Shown: positions 31,705 through 34,890 of the stretch, one piece after another
Numbering within the stretch: position 1 is the first letter of the stretch
How the letters are laid out: every line of letters begins with the position of its first letter
Source of the DNA: Candidatus Aquidulcis sp.
Lineage (GTDB): Bacteria > Chloroflexota > Anaerolineae > UBA4142
Reading direction: 5' to 3'
Assembly: GCA_020723345.1 (NCBI GenBank)
Contig: DYJA01000045.1
Coordinates: 1-34,890, forward strand
Length of the DNA stretch: 34,890 nucleotides
The notes under the pieces: generated by a model
Databases searched by the model: none
What the model saw: only the letters and a program-made list of their open reading frames with translations
What the model was told of the DNA's origin: nothing
Made by a program: the position numbers and the translations under genes

Positions 31705-31735
31705 GGTAGGGGCGCAATTGAATTGCGCCCCTACC
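31705..31735. repeat. Perfect palindrome, GGTAGGGGCGCAATT family
   Basis: Two 15-base arms (GGTAGGGGCGCAATT and its complement) around a single central base. It shares GTAGGGGCGCAA with the ends of the element at 9842-9944. It lies four bases beyond the stop of the vWA gene and has no T-run. Confidence 0.85.
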
Positions 31736-31738
31736 ATT

Positions 31739-34339
31739 TCATTTCCGCAACGCGATGAACGCGATCACGCCCGCCGTGATCAGCAAGCCCGCGCCCAACA
31801 ATCCGCCACCGATCAACAAGCGCGTATTTGCGTCGACCTGCTGCGGCAACGCGGGAACGAGGTCGGGTGTCTTCGATGGAACCGCAGGCGTCACGAGTCG
31901 CGCGTATTCAATCGGCGTCGGCGTACTCCCAGCCCCAACTCCGCCCCGGACAGGAGTCGCGAGAGGAGGTGAAGTCGGCGCGGCGCGCGCGTCGGTCGCG
32001 CCCGCGCCGGTGTCCGTGATCTCGTACGCCACGCCGTTGACGACGACGATGACGCGCGAGCCGAGCGCGAGGTACTTGCCCCAATCGGGATTGTTCGCGG
32101 TCAGCGCAAAGTACGCGTCGCTGCCAAATTCGATCTTCTTTGTCGTCATCTTCGACGGATCGAACTGGGTGTCCATCCACACATTGTTTCGCAGCAAGAA
32201 CGTTTTATCGCCGATCGCTTGCACGGGCGCGGTTTCGACTTGCGGCTGCGCCGGCATCCCAGGTGCGGCGGCTTTCGTCGGCATTGGCGCCGCGGTCGGC
32301 GCGGCAAGCGCGCCGCGCAACGCGCTCTGATCCTGGCTTTGTTGCACCGCCGCGGGACCCGACGCGGGTGCGGCGGTTGGCTTGGCAGCTGCTGTCGCGA
32401 CCTGGTTGCGTCCCGATTGCGTGAACACATCTTGCCGCTCGTCAACCAGGAACGACGTGTACGGCGTGACGATTCCATATCGGACTGCGAGTGCGACAAT
32501 TTCGTTGACGATTTCTTTCGATTCGCCGCGCAAACGAATCTCGCTTAACAAGTAGCCGATCTTGCGCGTCGCCCACAAGCGCGGAATCGAATCATCGCCG
32601 CCGGAACTGCGAAACGTCACATCGGAATAGCGGAACGATTGCGGCGCGTTGTTCACATTGCCCTTGAGCGTGATCGATGCCGCGCCGCTGCCGCGATAGC
32701 GCCCCGTGACGATCAACTGCGTCCCCGCGAAAAGATCGGGCAGCGGATACGGATACACGTCGTTCACGGTAACGCCGCCCCAGTCAATCGTCAAATCCGA
32801 AAGCACGGGCGTCGAAACTTTGGCATAGAACGTGGAAATGATCTCGTCAATCTTTTCGTTCGGGCGAACGTAACCGCTCGCGCCGCGCAATTTGTCCGAC
32901 AACGAATCGAGCAGAATCGTGTTCACGTCATCGCCGACGCCAAAGTTGAACAGCCGCACATTTCGCGAAGCGGGCGTCGCGTTCGTCACGTTCGAAAGAA
33001 TCTTGGTCGCGTTCGTTTCACCCGTCGTCGGCAATCCGTCAGTCAAGAAAATAATAATAGTTGGGCGTTCGCGATCCGCCATTCCCATCGCTTCGAGGAG
33101 CGCGCGATTGATGTCGGTCGAACCCTCGGCGCGGATGCGCGAGACGTAATTGCGCGCGTCTTCGCGCGACGACGCGGGACGCAGCGACGACGCGTACCAG
33201 TTCGTGCTCGTGCTGAACGTTTCGATGTTGAAACGGTCGTTCGGGTTGAGTTGATCGAGCACGTAGCCGAGCGCGCGCTTTGCCTGATCGATTTTCGCGC
33301 CTTGCATCGAACCCGACACGTCGAGGACGAGAATCACGTCTTTGGCGATCACCTGCCGCGTGTCCACTTCGACTTTGGGCGCGACGAGCATCACAAAGAA
33401 ACCGTCCCCACTGCCCCCCTGAGCGGAGTCGAAGGGTTTGTACGAAATCAGATTTAGCCCAATGTCGTCTTGGGTAACCGAGTAGTACAGCACAAAATCG
33501 CGATCGGGACGCACGTTCGCATCTTCGTAGCCGACGCGCGCTTCGTACTCGCCGCGCCGCGTGACGCTGACGTTGTGCGACGGCGAATAGATCGCTTTGA
33601 TCGCCGCGTTCGATTTCACGGAAACCGTGACCGAGACATTTTTCAGCGGCTTGGGCGAAAATTTTTCGGTGTTGAGCGGATAGACATAGCGAACGAGTCC
33701 TGCGTCGGCTTTGATGATTTGCGAGTACTCGATCTCGACGCGCTTTTCGGATTGCGGCGGAATCGGAAAGATACGCGCCTGAAACGCGTTCCGTCCGACG
33801 TACTCGAGCAGCGCCGGATCGCGTTGGCTGCGGACGATGCTCTCGTAAATCTGCCGCGCCTCGTTCTTGTCGAGCACCCTGCCCTCTAGTTTCTTGCCGT
33901 CGACCCACATCGAAAAATCGCTGATCGCCGCGTCTTCGGGCAGCGGAAAAATGTACGTCCCTTCGAGCGCGTAGGTGCTGTCGTTGAGAAACGTTTGATC
34001 GACGCGCGTCCGCGCGATCTGGTTGTCAATCGTCACGGTGACGTTGTGATTTTTCACCGCGAGGTACGTGGAACAATCGCGGCGGATGGGCGGCATCGGC
34101 GGGCGCGGTGTGACGGGGGGCCAAATGCCGGGCGCGGGCATCGGAATCACCGTGACGGGCGGCATTGGCATTGGCGGGCAATCCACGACGATGATGCCGT
34201 CGGCGGAGGCGGAAGGCGTTTGGATCGCGAAACTCACGAAAGAAACGAAAACCGCGAAAGCGAGCGCGAGAGAAACGCGCAAGGGGCGCGAAAGCGCGCG
34301 AAAGAACGCGAAAGGGCGCGAAAGTAGTTTGGTTTTCAT
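31739..34339 (-). CDS. Surface protein with VIT and von Willebrand factor A domains
   Basis: The protein has 866 residues. A signal peptide (about 1-47, VSLALAFAVFVSFVSFAIQT...SASA) precedes a proline-rich stretch and a VIT domain (about 90-220, DQTFLNDSTYALEGTYIFPL). A vWA domain follows (about 330-500) with the metal-binding set DVSGSMQG and FLTDGLPTTG. A linker rich in Ala, Pro and Thr leads to a C-terminal membrane helix (LLIGGGLLGAGLLITAGVIA) ending FIALRK, so the protein is probably anchored outside the cell. Such proteins resemble inter-alpha-trypsin inhibitor heavy chains and mediate adhesion or protein binding. AAGGAG lies six bases before the ATG. KPFDSAQGGSG (about 301-309) is a repeat-derived insertion just before the vWA core. 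Confidence 0.9.
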   Translation of the reverse strand: MKTKLLSRPFAFFRALSRPLRVSLALAFAVFVSFVSFAIQTPSASADGIIVVDCPPMPMPPVTVIPMPAPGIWPPVTPRPPMPPIRRDCSTYLAVKNHNVTVTIDNQIARTRVDQTFLNDSTYALEGTYIFPLPEDAAISDFSMWVDGKKLEGRVLDKNEARQIYESIVRSQRDPALLEYVGRNAFQARIFPIPPQSEKRVEIEYSQIIKADAGLVRYVYPLNTEKFSPKPLKNVSVTVSVKSNAAIKAIYSPSHNVSVTRRGEYEARVGYEDANVRPDRDFVLYYSVTQDDIGLNLISYKPFDSAQGGSGDGFFVMLVAPKVEVDTRQVIAKDVILVLDVSGSMQGAKIDQAKRALGYVLDQLNPNDRFNIETFSTSTNWYASSLRPASSREDARNYVSRIRAEGSTDINRALLEAMGMADRERPTIIIFLTDGLPTTGETNATKILSNVTNATPASRNVRLFNFGVGDDVNTILLDSLSDKLRGASGYVRPNEKIDEIISTFYAKVSTPVLSDLTIDWGGVTVNDVYPYPLPDLFAGTQLIVTGRYRGSGAASITLKGNVNNAPQSFRYSDVTFRSSGGDDSIPRLWATRKIGYLLSEIRLRGESKEIVNEIVALAVRYGIVTPYTSFLVDERQDVFTQSGRNQVATAAAKPTAAPASGPAAVQQSQDQSALRGALAAPTAAPMPTKAAAPGMPAQPQVETAPVQAIGDKTFLLRNNVWMDTQFDPSKMTTKKIEFGSDAYFALTANNPDWGKYLALGSRVIVVVNGVAYEITDTGAGATDARAAPTSPPLATPVRGGVGAGSTPTPIEYARLVTPAVPSKTPDLVPALPQQVDANTRLLIGGGLLGAGLLITAGVIAFIALRK
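33417..33436. repeat. Palindromic element inside the VIT/vWA gene
   Basis: CCCTGAGCGGAGTCGAAGGG belongs to the family seen at 3511-3542, here read in the opposite sense and translated as PFDSAQG. Confidence 0.8.
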
Positions 34340-34352
34340 GGGGAACTCCTTG

Positions 34353-34379
34353 GTAGGACAAATTTGAAATTTGTCCTAC
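34353..34379. repeat. Perfect palindrome GTAGGACAAATT...AATTTGTCCTAC
   Basis: Two 12-base arms around TGA. It lies immediately before the ribosome-binding site of the vWA gene and would be in its leader if transcription starts upstream. Confidence 0.8.
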
Positions 34380-34420
34380 GCTTAGTAGACGACGCAAGGG
34401 CAAAAAGAGTTCCAACAAAA

Positions 34421-34454
34421 AGACCTTCGAGGTTTGCAGAAACCTCGAAGGTCT
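34421..34454 (-). terminator. Intrinsic terminator after the TPR gene
   Basis: A perfect 15-base stem (AGACCTTCGAGGTTT and its complement) with a 4-base loop, followed on the minus strand by TTTTTG. It starts 10 bases after the TPR gene's stop codon. Confidence 0.8.
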
Positions 34455-34463
34455 GATGTAGTA

Positions 34464-34890
34464 CTACTTGGCGGCGCGACGATGTCGTTCGGCGTAGTCA
34501 GTCAAACCAATCTGCTCAAACAAATCCGCAGCACGCAAGAGATAAGGACGCGCGCGTTCTGGTCTGCCCAAGCGCAGGAGTTCCCAACCAAAGTTGCCAA
34601 TCTGAGCCGGCACGCCATACCGAGAGCCAATTTGGTTATACAGTTCAATTGCTTGATCGAGCAAACGATCTGCGCGTTTTGGATCAGTTTCCAGATAGAA
34701 CTTGCCTTGAGATGCAAGCACGTTGGCTTCGCCCAAGCGGTCACCGACGGCGCGATACAACTCCAACGCCGCCGCGTAGTTTTGGAGCGCGGCGTCTCGC
34801 TCGTCGCGGAACTGCTGAATGTCGCCCATCGCTTGAAGCACGTTGGCTTCGCCCAAGCGGTCACCGACGGCGCGATACAACTCCAACGCC
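34464..34890 (-). CDS. TPR-repeat protein, C-terminal part (runs off the window)
   Basis: At least 141 residues are visible; the gene continues beyond 34890. It consists of tetratricopeptide repeats of 40 residues (ALELYRAVGDRLGEANVLQA), the length seen in large TPR scaffolds and signalling ATPases of Chloroflexota and cyanobacteria. The repeat is also visible in DNA: 34717-34770 and 34837-34890 are identical, 120 bases apart, implying recent unit duplication. The C-terminus ends ERHRRAAK. The full architecture, for example an NB-ARC or CHAT partner domain, cannot be seen. Confidence 0.8.
   Translation of the reverse strand, partial: ALELYRAVGDRLGEANVLQAMGDIQQFRDERDAALQNYAAALELYRAVGDRLGEANVLASQGKFYLETDPKRADRLLDQAIELYNQIGSRYGVPAQIGNFGWELLRLGRPERARPYLLRAADLFEQIGLTDYAERHRRAAK

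Noticed and set aside
31705-31735. Palindrome as the terminator of the vWA gene
   Set aside because: There is no T-run on either side, and the same sequence family occurs as element ends elsewhere, so it is better called a repeat.

Overview
The window is a 34.9 kb piece of a GC-rich bacterial chromosome. It is most likely from an uncultured Chloroflexota (Anaerolineae-like) organism. I infer this from the style of the proteins, a caa3-type cytochrome oxidase operon, subtilase and glycosidase-like proteins with Ig-like repeats, and an unusually dense load of short palindromic and tandem repeats. The assignment is moderate confidence because there is no rRNA or other marker gene here. I saw no tRNA, rRNA, CRISPR array, transposase or phage gene.

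Layout: (1) 1-2801 holds a HEAT-repeat protein preceded by a partial duplication of its own 5' end, a membrane-anchored M19 dipeptidase and a RidA-like protein. (2) 2857-8487, minus strand, holds the ribosome-splitting GTPase HflX, a double-domain GxxExxY (PD-(D/E)XK-fold) protein bracketed by two palindromes and by two copies of the hflX 5' end, and a DUF4062-NACHT-HEAT protein resembling bacterial NLR-like defence ATPases. (3) 8605-14324 holds a Tat-exported DUF362 protein and a 1453-residue protein that joins two glycosidase-like barrels, four Ig-like repeats and a second DUF362 domain. (4) 14388-19024 is a caa3-type oxidase operon, ctaB-ctaC-ctaD-ctaE-ctaF, read right to left from a visible promoter. 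(5) 19144-22936 holds an S8 subtilase with four copies of the same Ig-like repeat and an M28 peptidase related to glutaminyl cyclase. (6) 23280-29486, plus strand, is an exopolysaccharide cluster of four GT4-type glycosyltransferases and a WcaJ-type phosphoglycosyltransferase. (7) 29566-34890 holds a pyrimidine-nucleoside phosphorylase, a DsbA-family protein whose first redox cysteine codon is an in-frame TGA (a probable selenoprotein), a VIT/von Willebrand A surface protein and the end of a TPR protein.

The strongest discovery is the probable selenoprotein at 30911-31639. The reading frame continues across the TGA with no shift, the residue falls at the first position of the C-P-Y-C active site, a short hairpin lies just downstream, and the gene has a near-consensus promoter. 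Second is the palindrome-GxxExxY-palindrome cassette, which sits between two diverged copies of the hflX start region. Third is a general pattern of intergenic repeat families entering reading frames: seven in-frame insertions or tails in five conserved proteins, plus repeats that appear to supply ribosome-binding sites. The glycosidase/Ig/DUF362 fusion and its Ig-like repeat, shared with the subtilase, form a fourth theme.
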